In this document: in pieces, positions 43,879-52,120 of the stretch | Layout of the letters: every line of letters starts with the position of its first letter | Numbering within the stretch: the stretch's first letter is position 1 | Assembly: GCF_044335535.1 (NCBI RefSeq) | Contig: NZ_JBIQVZ010000007.1 | Span: 62,001 to 126,000 of the forward strand | From: Mariniflexile sp044335535 | Lineage (GTDB): Bacteria; Bacteroidota; Bacteroidia; Flavobacteriales; Flavobacteriaceae | DNA: 64,000 nt | Direction: 5' to 3' | Position numbers and translations under genes: made by a program | The notes under the pieces: model-generated | Seen by the model: only the letters and a program-made list of their open reading frames with translations | Database searches by the model: none | Told to the model about the DNA's origin: nothing

Positions 43879-43896
43879 CCTCGCCTTGAAGCGAGG
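43879..43896 (+). terminator. Possible terminator hairpin after trhA
   Basis: CCTCGC-CTTGAA-GCGAGG forms a 6-bp GC-rich stem, but no T run follows closely. Confidence 0.35.
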
Positions 43897-43928
43897 GCAA
43901 AACTGTCAGGCACTTTTTTGCAAGACAT

Positions 43929-43977
43929 CCATCATTAATTATTCATTATTCATTATTAATTATTCATCACTAATGTA
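43929..43977 (+). repeat. Heptamer array in the leader of the GNAT gene
   Basis: 7-bp units TAATTAT, TCATTAT, TCATTAT, TAATTAT, TCATCAC and TAATGTA run up to the ATG at 43977. Confidence 0.75.
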
Positions 43978-44486
43978 TGATAAAAATTATTCCAGCAACC
44001 AAGAGCATTGATTTTGATTGTATTTCAAAGTTAGCCCATATTATTTGGTATGAGCATTACATATCTATAATTAGTTTGAAACAGATTGAATATATGCTCA
44101 ATAAATATAATTCTGTTCAGGCTTTGGAAGATCAAGTTAATCAAGGTTTTTTGTTTTTTTATATCACTTATAATGAGAGTCCAGTTGGTTATATTGGTGT
44201 TAAAAAAGAACGCGATTATTTATTCCTGAGCAAACTTTATGTTTTAAGTAATTATCGCGGAAAAAAAATAGGAAAAGCGGCGATGCAACATGTTATTGAA
44301 TTAGCACATTCTTTTAAATTAAAAAAAGTAAAACTAAATGTAAATAAGTATAATACGAATTCGATTCTTGCTTATGAAAAAATGGGTTTTATCAAAACCA
44401 AAGAAATGGTTACGGATATTGGTAATGGCTTTATAATGGACGATTATGAAATGGAGATGACAATTGAATTAAGAATTATGAATTAA
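43977..44486 (+). CDS. GNAT family N-acetyltransferase
   Basis: The 169-residue protein has the GNAT fold: acetyl-CoA-binding motif LYVLSNYRGKKIGKAAMQHVI near residues 84-104 and the C-terminal NTNSILAYEKMGFIKT. It should acetylate an amine substrate that cannot be predicted. Heptamer arrays flank the gene on both sides, and its last five residues (LRIMN) are encoded within the downstream array. Confidence 0.88.
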   Translation: MIKIIPATKSIDFDCISKLAHIIWYEHYISIISLKQIEYMLNKYNSVQALEDQVNQGFLFFYITYNESPVGYIGVKKERDYLFLSKLYVLSNYRGKKIGKAAMQHVIELAHSFKLKKVKLNVNKYNTNSILAYEKMGFIKTKEMVTDIGNGFIMDDYEMEMTIELRIMN

Positions 44487-44518
44487 GGATTATGAATTAT
44501 GAATTAAGAATTAACGAT
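44470..44518 (+). repeat. Heptamer array spanning the GNAT stop codon
   Basis: Seven units (TAAGAAT, TATGAAT, TAAGGAT, TATGAAT twice, TAAGAAT, TAACGAT) are in one phase. The stop TAA at 44484-44486 starts the third unit. Confidence 0.9.
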
Positions 44519-44523
44519 TCATC

Positions 44524-44551
44524 CGACTCAAGACCTAAGACCCAAGACCTA
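44524..44551 (-). repeat. Heptamer array starting at the DUF4268 stop codon
   Basis: On the minus strand four units (TAGGTCT, TGGGTCT, TAGGTCT, TGAGTCG) begin with the TAG stop at 44549-44551. Confidence 0.85.
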
Positions 44552-44977
44552 ACCCTCAATCACCTCTCTATATTCCTCAAAAAAGGCTTCAAATAAGTGC
44601 ATTTTTTCATTGAAAAACACCATCACATCACGCCAGGTATTTTTATTGTGAATGGATACTTTTTGTTCTAAAGGCACATAAATTCTAGAAATTTCTTTTT
44701 CGTTGTCAAGTATATATACCTCTTCAAAAATAGCTTCAGGTAAAAAATCATCTAAAAGAATCGATTTTAAAGCCTCCAGTTTCTCCCAGTATTTAATGCG
44801 AAATTCCAAATCATCTTCCAAATCAAGAGCTACTAACGCTATTTTCGTATCAAAATGAAACTTAAAACTAAACCCTTTTAATTTTGTATCATACAAAATC
44901 CATTTCCGTGGGAACGATTTCCCGAAGCTCGTCCAAAATTCCTGCCGTAATAATCTAGATTCTTCTTTACTAAACAC
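44549..44977 (-). CDS. DUF4268 domain protein
   Basis: The 142-residue soluble protein with the features of DUF4268 begins LRQEFWTSFGKSFPRKWILYDTKLKGF and ends in an amphipathic helix (VMVFFNEKMHLFEAFFEEY). The family is found alone, as here, or at the C-terminus of nuclease-like proteins. Function unknown. Heptamer arrays lie on both sides. Confidence 0.82.
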   Translation of the reverse strand: MFSKEESRLLRQEFWTSFGKSFPRKWILYDTKLKGFSFKFHFDTKIALVALDLEDDLEFRIKYWEKLEALKSILLDDFLPEAIFEEVYILDNEKEISRIYVPLEQKVSIHNKNTWRDVMVFFNEKMHLFEAFFEEYREVIEG

Positions 44978-44984
44978 TGTTTTT

Positions 44985-45077
44985 GAAGTTAAAAAGTTAT
45001 AAGGTTAAAAAGTTATAAGTTTAGAGTTCAGAGTTATGAGTTCAAAGTTCAGAGTTATGTGTTAAAATGTGAATTTT
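44985..45077 (-). repeat. Degenerate heptamer array upstream of the DUF4268 gene
   Basis: On the minus strand 7-bp units such as TAACACA, TAACTCT, GAACTTT, GAACTCA, TAACTCT, GAACTCT, AAACTTA and TAACTTT continue to about 10 bases before the start codon. The TAACTTT unit is the same as that at 24910-24959. Confidence 0.8.
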
Positions 45078-45110
45078 GCCTACAGCCTACAGCCTACAGC
45101 CTACAGCCTA
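45078..45110 (-). repeat. Heptamer array (TAGGCTG unit) starting at the ZIP gene stop codon
   Basis: On the minus strand 4.7 exact copies of TAGGCTG start with the TAG stop at 45108-45110. The unit is the same as at 24969-25036. Confidence 0.95.
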
Positions 45111-45782
45111 AACCAAAAAAGCCACCCCAACACCTACAACAATAGATATAAACTTCGATAAATTAAATTTATGTCCGTCACCACTTTCAAATAAAATGGT
45201 GGTAGAAATATGAAAAAATATACCAATAACAAAGGCATTAATTATCTGTGAATAAACGGCAAGAGCTTCCCACGTATTGCCTATAAAAGTGCCTAAAGGG
45301 GTCATAAAAGCAAAAACCAGTAAAAACCCAGCAATTTGTGTTTTGCTATAATGCGATTGTATTAAAAACATTGAAATCAGTGCAGCAATGGGGATTTTAT
45401 GTACCAAAACACCATAAACCATATCGTTGTGGTCGTGTATAGAAAAACCTTCTAAAAAGCTATGTATGCACAAGCTAATGAACAACGACCACGGAAATGC
45501 GGTGTCGTGTTTGTGAATGTGTACATGCCCATGTTCGGCACCTTTAGAGAACAACTCCAATATAATTTGAAGCATGATACCGCACATGATAAACAACCCA
45601 GAACGTTTGGCGTCTAAGTGTTCATATACTTCAGGGAGCAGTTCAAAAAGTGTTAATGCTAATAAAAACGAACCACTAAAAGAAAGTAGTAGCTTGGTAT
45701 TCCACGATTTTTGATTTTTGGTAATGGCAGCTAAAATAAAGCCTAAAATTACAGCCAGTATAGGAAAAAGAAATTTATTCAT
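45108..45782 (-). CDS. ZIP family metal transporter
   Basis: The 224-residue membrane protein has about eight helices, a histidine-rich loop (EHGHVHIHKHD, near residue 80) and ZIP metal-site helices: CIHSFLEGFSIHD near 127 and LVHKIPIAALISM near 147. It should import zinc or another divalent metal. The stop codon is the first triplet of the TAGGCTG array. Confidence 0.92.
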   Translation of the reverse strand: MNKFLFPILAVILGFILAAITKNQKSWNTKLLLSFSGSFLLALTLFELLPEVYEHLDAKRSGLFIMCGIMLQIILELFSKGAEHGHVHIHKHDTAFPWSLFISLCIHSFLEGFSIHDHNDMVYGVLVHKIPIAALISMFLIQSHYSKTQIAGFLLVFAFMTPLGTFIGNTWEALAVYSQIINAFVIGIFFHISTTILFESGDGHKFNLSKFISIVVGVGVAFLV

Positions 45783-45818
45783 TTAAAAACAACCTACTTA
45801 AAATTTAATTAATTCGAT

Positions 45819-45980
45819 GAAGTGGTTTAAACTTTTTTCAATTGGCTAAAAAAATGCCCTTTTTGTCCCATTCTTTGTCTTTTTTTTTACTTCGTAGCAC
45901 TGCTATGCATTTCAAAAAAGCCTTCATATGGAACAAAAATCATCATTTTTCGCTTCAATCAAAAAAGTTTAAATCACTTC
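45819..45980. repeat. Palindromic repeat, family A copy 4 (long form)
   Basis: The left arm GAAGTGGTTTAAACTTTTTT (45819-45838) pairs with the right arm AAAAAAGTTTAAATCACTTC (45961-45980), about 120 bp apart. A CGCTTCAATC core lies before the right arm. On the minus strand it starts at the TAG stop of the methyltransferase gene. Confidence 0.6.
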
Positions 45981-46711
45981 TATTTAAAAATCATCACCAA
46001 ACGTTCCGATGTTTTCGCGTTAAACTTACGCAATTTATGGTCACCAAAAACATCTAATAAATAAACACCGGCCTGTTCAAAAAGAGCTTCAAAATCGGCT
46101 AAAGTAAATGCTCTAACACGTTCCTGAAAATTATAATCCTCGCCATTGGTAGTAAAACTAATATCTTTTACAATATGACCGTCTTCCATATAGCGTTTTA
46201 GGTTAAAATCAATCCCATCAACCGTTTTTACTTCTTCGGGCACTAAATTATCAATAACAAATTCACTATTCATAAAATCAATCACCCCAAAACCAACAGC
46301 GTTTAAATCGGCTTTAATCGCTTTTATGGTGTTTAAATTGTCTTCATCTTTATCAAAATACCCAAAACTGGTAAACAGATTAAAAATAGCATCAAAAGGT
46401 TTATTGAAAGGTTTGCACATATCGTGAACCTCAAAATGCAAGGTGTCGTTTTCAAACTGTTTGGCGTAATTAATGCTGTTTTCGCTCAAATCGGCGCCCG
46501 TAACATCAAACCCCAAAGAGTTTAAGTACACCGCATGTCGCCCGCGGCCACAAGCCAAATCCAGTATTTTTCCACCCTCCGGAATATTCAAATATCCCGT
46601 AAGCGTATCCATAAAATGTTGCGCCTCGGTATCGTCTCTATCTTTATATAAAATATGATAAAATGGTGTATCAAACCAAGAGGTAAACCATGTGCTTGTG
46701 TCTTTATTCAT
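45980..46711 (-). CDS. Class I SAM-dependent methyltransferase
   Basis: The 243-residue protein has the AdoMet motif ILDLACGRGRHAVYL near residues 49-63 and the acidic motif FDVTGADLS after it, with FNLFTSFGYFD as motif II. It is a small-molecule or quinone-type methyltransferase with unknown substrate. The N-terminal WFTSWFDTPFYHILYKDRDD is typical of the UbiE-like proteins of Bacteroidetes. Complete. Confidence 0.9.
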   Translation of the reverse strand: MNKDTSTWFTSWFDTPFYHILYKDRDDTEAQHFMDTLTGYLNIPEGGKILDLACGRGRHAVYLNSLGFDVTGADLSENSINYAKQFENDTLHFEVHDMCKPFNKPFDAIFNLFTSFGYFDKDEDNLNTIKAIKADLNAVGFGVIDFMNSEFVIDNLVPEEVKTVDGIDFNLKRYMEDGHIVKDISFTTNGEDYNFQERVRAFTLADFEALFEQAGVYLLDVFGDHKLRKFNAKTSERLVMIFK

Positions 46712-46717
46712 AGGTAC

Positions 46718-46774
46718 TTCCTGCGAAGGCAGGAATCTTTTAGTCTTTTTTGGAGGTTACCCCAAAAAGGGGGT
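46718..46774. repeat. Two hairpins upstream of the methyltransferase gene
   Basis: TTCCTGC-GAAG-GCAGGAA (46718-46735) and ACCCC-AAAAA-GGGGGT (46759-46774) lie in an otherwise featureless gap. They may be REP-like or terminator remnants. Confidence 0.5.
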
Positions 46775-46946
46775 CAGGCTTTTCGCTGTATCTTTCTGCG
46801 AAGCAGTCCCTAACTTGTTTCGGGATCTTACTATCCATATACGTTCGGTTCAATAAAAGTGTATTGTTCCTACGTTTCGCAAAAGGATGCCGCTACAATC
46901 CTTAACCTAAATTTCAATAAACATCGTGTTTGCCACAAAATTACAT

Positions 46947-46954
46947 TATTTTTG
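46947..46954 (+). promoter_or_regulatory. Putative -7 box for the THUMP methyltransferase gene
   Basis: TATTTTTG lies 20 bp before the start codon at 46975. Confidence 0.45.
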
Positions 46955-46974
46955 CAATCTATTCGAGATAAAAA

Positions 46975-48132
46975 ATGGAAGAAAATTTTAATATGTTGGC
47001 CAAAACGTTATTTGGTTTTGAAGATTTATTGGCAAACGAACTGACGCAACTAGGTGCGCAAGATGTTAAAACAGGGGTACGGAGTGTGTCTTTTTCAGGC
47101 GATAAAGGGTTTATGTACAAAGCCAATTTAGGGTTGCGTACCGCTATAAAAATATTAAAACCCATTCATACATTTACCGTAAATAACGAACAGGACTTAT
47201 ATAACAAACTCTACCAAATGCCTTGGGAACAGTATGTAAAACCCACAGGGACTATTGCTGTAGATGCGACTATTCACTCCGAATTATTTACAAACTCATT
47301 ATACATTGCACAAAAAACCAAAGACGCCATAGTAGATAAGTTTCGCGATACTACAGGCGAACGCCCTAATGTCGATTTAAAATTTCCCGACCTAAAAGTC
47401 AATGTACACGTAGACAGACACCAATGTACCATTTCGTTAGATTCATCGGGCGATTCCCTACATAAACGTGGTTATAAATTAGCGACCAATATAGCTCCCA
47501 TAAACGAAGTATTGGCAGCAGGATTGATTATGTTATCGGGTTGGGACGGTCAAACCGATTTTATGGATCCCATGTGTGGATCGGGTACCATGCTTATTGA
47601 AGCAGCCATGATAGCTTGTAACATCCCCCCAAACCTGATGCGTAAAGAATTTGCTTTTGAACGCTGGAACGATTGGGATGTCGATTTATTTGAAAAAATT
47701 GAAGCATCGTTACTTGGTAAAACCCGCGATTTTCATCATAAAATAGTAGGTTATGATAAAGCACCAAGTGCGGTAGCCAAAGCCATTGAAAACGTAAAAA
47801 ATGCCCAATTGGATGATTTTATAGAAGTAAAGCATGAAGACTTCTTTAAAACCCAAAAAGGAGGCGATGCCAAATTACACATGGTATTTAACCCACCGTA
47901 TGGCGAGCGTTTAAATATAGATATGCAGGAGTTTTACAAAAGTATAGGCGATACCCTAAAGCAGAATTACCCGAATACCGATGCTTGGTTTATAACCAGC
48001 AACCTCGATGCATTAAAACATGTGGGGTTAAGGCCTTCACGTAAAATACATTTGTTTAATGCCAAACTGGAAGCACGTTTGGTTAAATACGAAATGTATG
48101 CGGGTAGTAAAAAGGGGAAGTATATGAAGTAG
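46975..48132 (+). CDS. THUMP-domain RNA methyltransferase (RlmL N-terminal/YcbY-like)
   Basis: The 385-residue protein has an N-terminal ferredoxin-like and THUMP region (about 1-160), then a UPF0020 methyltransferase domain. The latter has the AdoMet motif DPMCGSGTMLIEAAM near residue 199 and catalytic NPPYGERL near 306. It corresponds to the RlmL half of E. coli RlmKL, which makes m2G2445 in 23S rRNA, without the RlmK half. ATG 46975 is used. A second Met at residue 7 is an alternative. Confidence 0.93.
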   Translation: MEENFNMLAKTLFGFEDLLANELTQLGAQDVKTGVRSVSFSGDKGFMYKANLGLRTAIKILKPIHTFTVNNEQDLYNKLYQMPWEQYVKPTGTIAVDATIHSELFTNSLYIAQKTKDAIVDKFRDTTGERPNVDLKFPDLKVNVHVDRHQCTISLDSSGDSLHKRGYKLATNIAPINEVLAAGLIMLSGWDGQTDFMDPMCGSGTMLIEAAMIACNIPPNLMRKEFAFERWNDWDVDLFEKIEASLLGKTRDFHHKIVGYDKAPSAVAKAIENVKNAQLDDFIEVKHEDFFKTQKGGDAKLHMVFNPPYGERLNIDMQEFYKSIGDTLKQNYPNTDAWFITSNLDALKHVGLRPSRKIHLFNAKLEARLVKYEMYAGSKKGKYMK

Positions 48133-48135
48133 GTT

Positions 48136-48296
48136 TTATTTCAGTCGGTTTTTAATATCCATCCTTTGATGGAGAATTCTAACGATTTCAACAATTTCAT
48201 TTTCGATTTTTCTGTAAAAAAATAAGGTGCATTTTTTCGAGTTTGTTCTACAGATTTTCTTAGTCCATTGCTTATGCGAAGTTTAAAACTTTGCAT
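48136..48296 (-). pseudogene. Broken ParE/RelE-type toxin gene (C-terminal remnant)
   Basis: On the minus strand one frame ends FYRKIENEIVEIVRILHQR...IKNRLK then stop (TAA at 48136-48138), the characteristic ParE C-terminus. The preceding conserved LRKS (…ISNGLRKS) is in a different frame, so a frameshift lies around 48240-48255. The N-terminal two thirds and any antitoxin gene are missing. It abuts the end of the THUMP methyltransferase gene. Confidence 0.7.
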
Positions 48297-48423
48297 GATA
48301 TCATAACACAAAATAAAAAGCTGTAATTAGCTTTGTTTAATACAGCTTGTATTTATCTTATTGAAATTGTTAAGTAAAGGAAGGTTGGTTATTGGCTCGA
48401 AGTCACAGACTTCGAAAAGCTGG
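48285..48423. repeat. Long direct repeat, copy A
   Basis: About 139 bp starting AAACTTTGCATGATATCATA and ending with the palindrome TCGAAGTCACAGACTTCGA and AAAGCTGG. It matches 49184-49314 at most positions. A stem AAGCTGTA/TACAGCTT lies inside. The two copies flank the lipoprotein gene 48454-49002. Confidence 0.8.
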
Positions 48424-48453
48424 TGGAGCCGTCTACTCGACTAGGCATTGGCT

Positions 48454-49002
48454 TTATTCGATTTCAAATTTCAAATTTATAATATTTACTAATTCCATTC
48501 CATCAGTTGTGCTTATCTCAAATTTAAATTCATAAACCTCATTTATGAATTCCATTCTATTTACAAACTCTTCATTAAATCTTACCGAAATACCACCAAA
48601 TCCAAAGTCATAATCAAGGCCTTCTATATCAGTCAAATTTGAACCTTGCTCAATTAGAATACCATCATAAATAAAATCTTTATTTGTACTGATTTTTAAA
48701 GTACTACCATCTAAATCATTTTCATAATTTTCTCCACAGCTAGTTGCATATGCGGATTGTATAAAACTCAAATTAAAGTCAGTTCCAGTTGCTATCGATA
48801 TCTCATGATTTACATCTATTCTAAAACCTCCAATTATAGTGCCTATTATATCTTCTGTAAAAGTTTCGCCTGATTCAGAATCATATGCCGTAATGCTTCC
48901 ATTTCCTATTATCTGATAATTTGTTTTACAGCAAGCACTAGTGATTACAGATAGAAAAAGAAATATTAAATAAATGTATAAAGCTCTTTTTATTTTTTTC
49001 AT
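48454..49002 (-). CDS. Hypothetical lipoprotein flanked by direct repeats
   Basis: The 182-residue protein from ATG 49002 (MKKIKRALYIYLIFLFL) has a lipobox-like SACC. The mature part is beta-rich with three further cysteines or so and no recognised domain. Some Bacteroidetes DUF5034-type lipoproteins look similar, but I cannot confirm this. The nearly identical repeats on either side suggest it arrived or was rearranged with them. AT-rich codon use fits an accessory gene. Confidence 0.65.
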   Translation of the reverse strand: MKKIKRALYIYLIFLFLSVITSACCKTNYQIIGNGSITAYDSESGETFTEDIIGTIIGGFRIDVNHEISIATGTDFNLSFIQSAYATSCGENYENDLDGSTLKISTNKDFIYDGILIEQGSNLTDIEGLDYDFGFGGISVRFNEEFVNRMEFINEVYEFKFEISTTDGMELVNIINLKFEIE

Positions 49003-49183
49003 TTTATGCCTAACAACCATATAACCACAATAAAAAACAATTCAATTGCAATTACATCATTTATATCTTTACGAATATAATAAAAATCCACCTACAAAAA
49101 ACAAAAGGCATTTTAAAATGTAGGTATTAAAGCAGTCTTATTTCAGGTTTGTTCGCCCTTTGTTCGGACAAACGTTGCTATGT

Positions 49184-49314
49184 TAAACTTCGCATTATAT
49201 CATAACACAAAATAAAAGGCTGTGATTAGCTTTATTTAATACAGCTTGTGTTTATTTTATTAAAATTGCTTTTAGTATTTACTATGCTTCGAAGTCACAG
49301 ACTTCGAAGAGCTG
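49184..49314. repeat. Long direct repeat, copy B
   Basis: Second copy of the 48285-48423 repeat, in the same orientation, with the same ATATCATAACACAAAATAAA stretch and the TTCGAAGTC/GACTTCGAA palindrome. Copy B lies inside a gene-free stretch (49021-49357). Confidence 0.8.
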
Positions 49315-49357
49315 GTTTTTAAATTTTGAATAGTTTTTAAGTTTAATTTTTTTGGTT

Positions 49358-49592
49358 TTAGAGAACTATTAAAAATCTTGTAGGATAATAAGTTAACAAA
49401 AAACAAATGCTAAAGATACATACATTAATCAGTTCTCGACTAATCCATGTTTTCTTTGAAAAATTATGTTTATAAAATTTGGTTATCAAAACGGCTAATC
49501 CCACCATTGCTTTTTATCATATAATCTTTAGTTTTATATCCTTCAATGTTTGTACATTTTTTGCAAAACTTTAAATGTTCTTCCCTCGTCAT
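49358..49592 (-). pseudogene. Frame-disrupted small membrane protein gene (candidate)
   Basis: Two overlapping minus-strand ORFs read as one broken gene. ATG 49592 gives 40 codons starting MTREEHLKFCKKCTN (a zinc-ribbon-like start seen in small Bacteroidetes membrane proteins) and stops at 49470. A second frame from ATG 49507 gives 49 residues with a hydrophobic helix (LINVCIFSICFLLTYY) and stops at 49358. They may be a frameshifted single gene or two coupled small genes. Confidence 0.4.
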
Positions 49593-49616
49593 AATTATAT
49601 AATTAGCTTTAAAAAG

Positions 49617-50237
49617 TTATTCTACTTTCACTTTAATGGAATTAAAAGACTCAGATTTAACACCAATTAATCCATAAACAGTTTCACCTTTAGATATAGA
49701 CTTACCATTAATATTATATTCCAGCATTTCATTATTGAATTTTTTATTGGCAGAACCAGCAGCTATCATGTTTCCAGCAGCTAAACCAGGTCCTAATATT
49801 AAACCAATAGGCGTAGAGCTTGTTTGTTCTTGCATGCCGTATCCATTTGTTTTAGTGGTATATAAATTCACGGGCGTTAAAAGTAAATAGAACAAATGCG
49901 TTGCTGGACTTTGTTTAAGCATTTTAAATGTGGATTGATTATCCATGATATAAATTTCACTTCCATTTTCGTAAGTTAGTTTGATGTCTTTTCCAAAAAT
50001 TAAATCTCTATCAGTATTATTGGTGACTTTTATTGCAACTAACTTGACATCTTTTTTATCTTCTTTTTTTGCATATTTTTTGTCTAATAAATCATATTTA
50101 TATTCCAGTAAAACATCATCAGATTTATTGCTTGAAAGATAATTTAAGCTTTTAGGGTTGATCATTTTATAAGGCGATGCACAGCTATTTAATAAAACAG
50201 TTCCAATAAGTAAAAGGGTAATTTTTGATAATTTCAT
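49617..50237 (-). CDS. Hypothetical lipoprotein
   Basis: The 206-residue protein has a lipobox LNSC (Cys near 19). It contains a beta-rich domain with a glycine-rich hydrophobic stretch (about 143-162, TPIGLILGPGLAAGNMIAAG). I do not recognise the family. Probably anchored in a membrane and facing the periplasm. It stands alone on the minus strand, divergent from the glycan cluster. Confidence 0.72.
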   Translation of the reverse strand: MKLSKITLLLIGTVLLNSCASPYKMINPKSLNYLSSNKSDDVLLEYKYDLLDKKYAKKEDKKDVKLVAIKVTNNTDRDLIFGKDIKLTYENGSEIYIMDNQSTFKMLKQSPATHLFYLLLTPVNLYTTKTNGYGMQEQTSSTPIGLILGPGLAAGNMIAAGSANKKFNNEMLEYNINGKSISKGETVYGLIGVKSESFNSIKVKVE

Positions 50238-50674
50238 TCTATTTAATTATTTATTTAATTAGGTGCTAAAATTAAATTAAAAAAGTAAGAAAGGATGGGT
50301 TTTTCAGTAAGAAAAGGCAATTAAAATATAGTTTATTTTCATTCAAAATAAGTAGTGATTTCTTGTATTGCTATTATTAAAGTTGAAGTATATTTATTTT
50401 ACAGTAAATTCAAATAATAACCGACTTAACAACCAACAATATCAAATTGTGTAATGTTTTAACACATAAATTATTAGTGTAGTTTTATATTTAAAAAGAT
50501 GAACATTTTATACCCCCTTTTTTGCTGAATTGGTTACGCTAAAAATTAATAATATGCCGATATTTGAACAATTAATTTTAAAAATGTAATTTTAACACTT
50601 ATTACGTGTAAGTATCAACAAAAGCCCACCAAGCGCTCATTAAAAATGGACTTTTATTAATAAAGAAAAATAAA
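50238..50674. other. Intergenic gap upstream of the glycan cluster
   Basis: About 440 AT-rich bases between divergent genes. No ORF, and no good TAnnTTTG box with a partner, was identified. It must contain the control region of the glycan cluster. Confidence 0.5.
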
Positions 50675-51997
50675 TTGATTTTATCTTTAAAAAATTATTT
50701 GCTATTAGCTTTGTGCAGCATGTGTTTGATGGCGTGTACCAAAAATATAGCATACACATCTGTCGGGAATGGGTGGGGTAGTAATTCCGTAAACACAGTA
50801 AAGTTTAGAAAAAATGCACTTACCACTTATAAAGACTTTCAATTTACAGCGTATTACAATCAAGAAGGCTCTTTGATTTTAGGAAAGCGGCACATTAAAT
50901 CCTCCAACTGGACTACATTAAAAACCCCTTATAAAGGAAATATAAAAGACGCTCATAATAGTATAAGTATCGCTGTTGATGGTTCGGGGTATTTACATGT
51001 AAGTTGGGACCACCATAACACCAAACTTAGATACGCTATAAGTAAAGCGCCTTTGGGATTAGAACTCGGTAAAGAAGTCCTCATGACGGGCTTTCAGGAA
51101 GATAAAGTAACTTATCCTGAATTTTATAATCTGCCAAACGGAAATTTAGTTTTTTTCTATAGGTCAGGAGAATCTGGAAGAGGCAATTTGGTTATTAATT
51201 CCTATAATATTAGCACTAAAAAGTGGTCGCAATTACAAAGCAATCTTATTGACGGTGAAGATAAACGAAGCGCTTATTGGCAAGTATGTATAGATGCCTA
51301 TGGCGTTATCCATATATCTTGGGTTTGGAGAGAAACGTGGGGTGTAGAAACCAATCATGATTTATGCTATGCGCGCTCTAAAGATGGCGGTAAAACTTGG
51401 GAAAAATCTACGGGGGAAGTCTATAAATTACCAATCACGCTAGCCACAGCTGAAATGGCTTGGAAAATCCCTCAAAACAGCAATCTCATCAACCAAACAG
51501 CAATGAGCACCGATAGCAATGGTAATCCATATATCGTTACCTACTTCAACGAAGCAACGATTCCGCAATACCAAATGGTTTATTTAAAAAATAATAACTG
51601 GAAGAAGGTAAGTACGGGTTTTAGAAAAATGCCCTTTTCATTAGGTGGTGGCGGTACCAAAAAGATCCCTATCGCACGTCCGGATATTTTAATTGAGGAT
51701 ACTAAAAAGCAAACATTGATTTCTATACTTTTTAGAGATGAAGAAAGAGGCAATAAAGTGTCTTTGGCTTATTCTTTTTTAAATGAAGAATTACCATGGA
51801 AGGTAGTTGATTTAAATGAGCAGGGCGTAGGGCAATGGGAACCAAATTACGATATCGCCCTATGGAAAGACAAAAAAGAACTCCATATTTTTTTACAAAA
51901 CGTCATTCAAATAGATGGAGAAGGTGTGGCTGAAAAGAAAGCTTCAGAAATAAAGATTTTAACGGTGAAAAACCTCAAAAGATTCATTGATTATTAG
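50675..51997 (+). CDS. BNR_4-repeat lipoprotein, probable polysaccharide lyase or rhamnosidase-type enzyme
   Basis: A lipobox (LMAC, Cys near residue 21) precedes a seven-bladed beta-propeller of the BNR_4 type. The motifs DAHNSISIAVDGSGYLHVSWDHHN (about 89-112) and YWQVCIDAYGVIHISW resemble the histidine-bearing blades of PL24/PL25/PL42 lyases and GH145. The start is TTG at 50675, since the first in-frame ATG would remove the signal peptide. It heads the glycan cluster and would produce unsaturated uronic ends for the following GH105 protein. Confidence 0.75.
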   Translation: MILSLKNYLLLALCSMCLMACTKNIAYTSVGNGWGSNSVNTVKFRKNALTTYKDFQFTAYYNQEGSLILGKRHIKSSNWTTLKTPYKGNIKDAHNSISIAVDGSGYLHVSWDHHNTKLRYAISKAPLGLELGKEVLMTGFQEDKVTYPEFYNLPNGNLVFFYRSGESGRGNLVINSYNISTKKWSQLQSNLIDGEDKRSAYWQVCIDAYGVIHISWVWRETWGVETNHDLCYARSKDGGKTWEKSTGEVYKLPITLATAEMAWKIPQNSNLINQTAMSTDSNGNPYIVTYFNEATIPQYQMVYLKNNNWKKVSTGFRKMPFSLGGGGTKKIPIARPDILIEDTKKQTLISILFRDEERGNKVSLAYSFLNEELPWKVVDLNEQGVGQWEPNYDIALWKDKKELHIFLQNVIQIDGEGVAEKKASEIKILTVKNLKRFIDY

Positions 51998-52120
51998 CCA
52001 TAATAAAATTTAATACCAATCATAAGCCAATAGAAAAACTATGAAATCGTTATAATTCAGAAACATAAATGCCAATGAAGATTAAAGCGATACCATACGA
52101 CCTTTAAAAAATAATTACAT

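Noticed and set aside
46859..47044. 61-codon plus-strand ORF upstream of the THUMP methyltransferase gene
   Set aside because: It overlaps the methyltransferase start in another frame, contains the -7 box and has no recognisable features.
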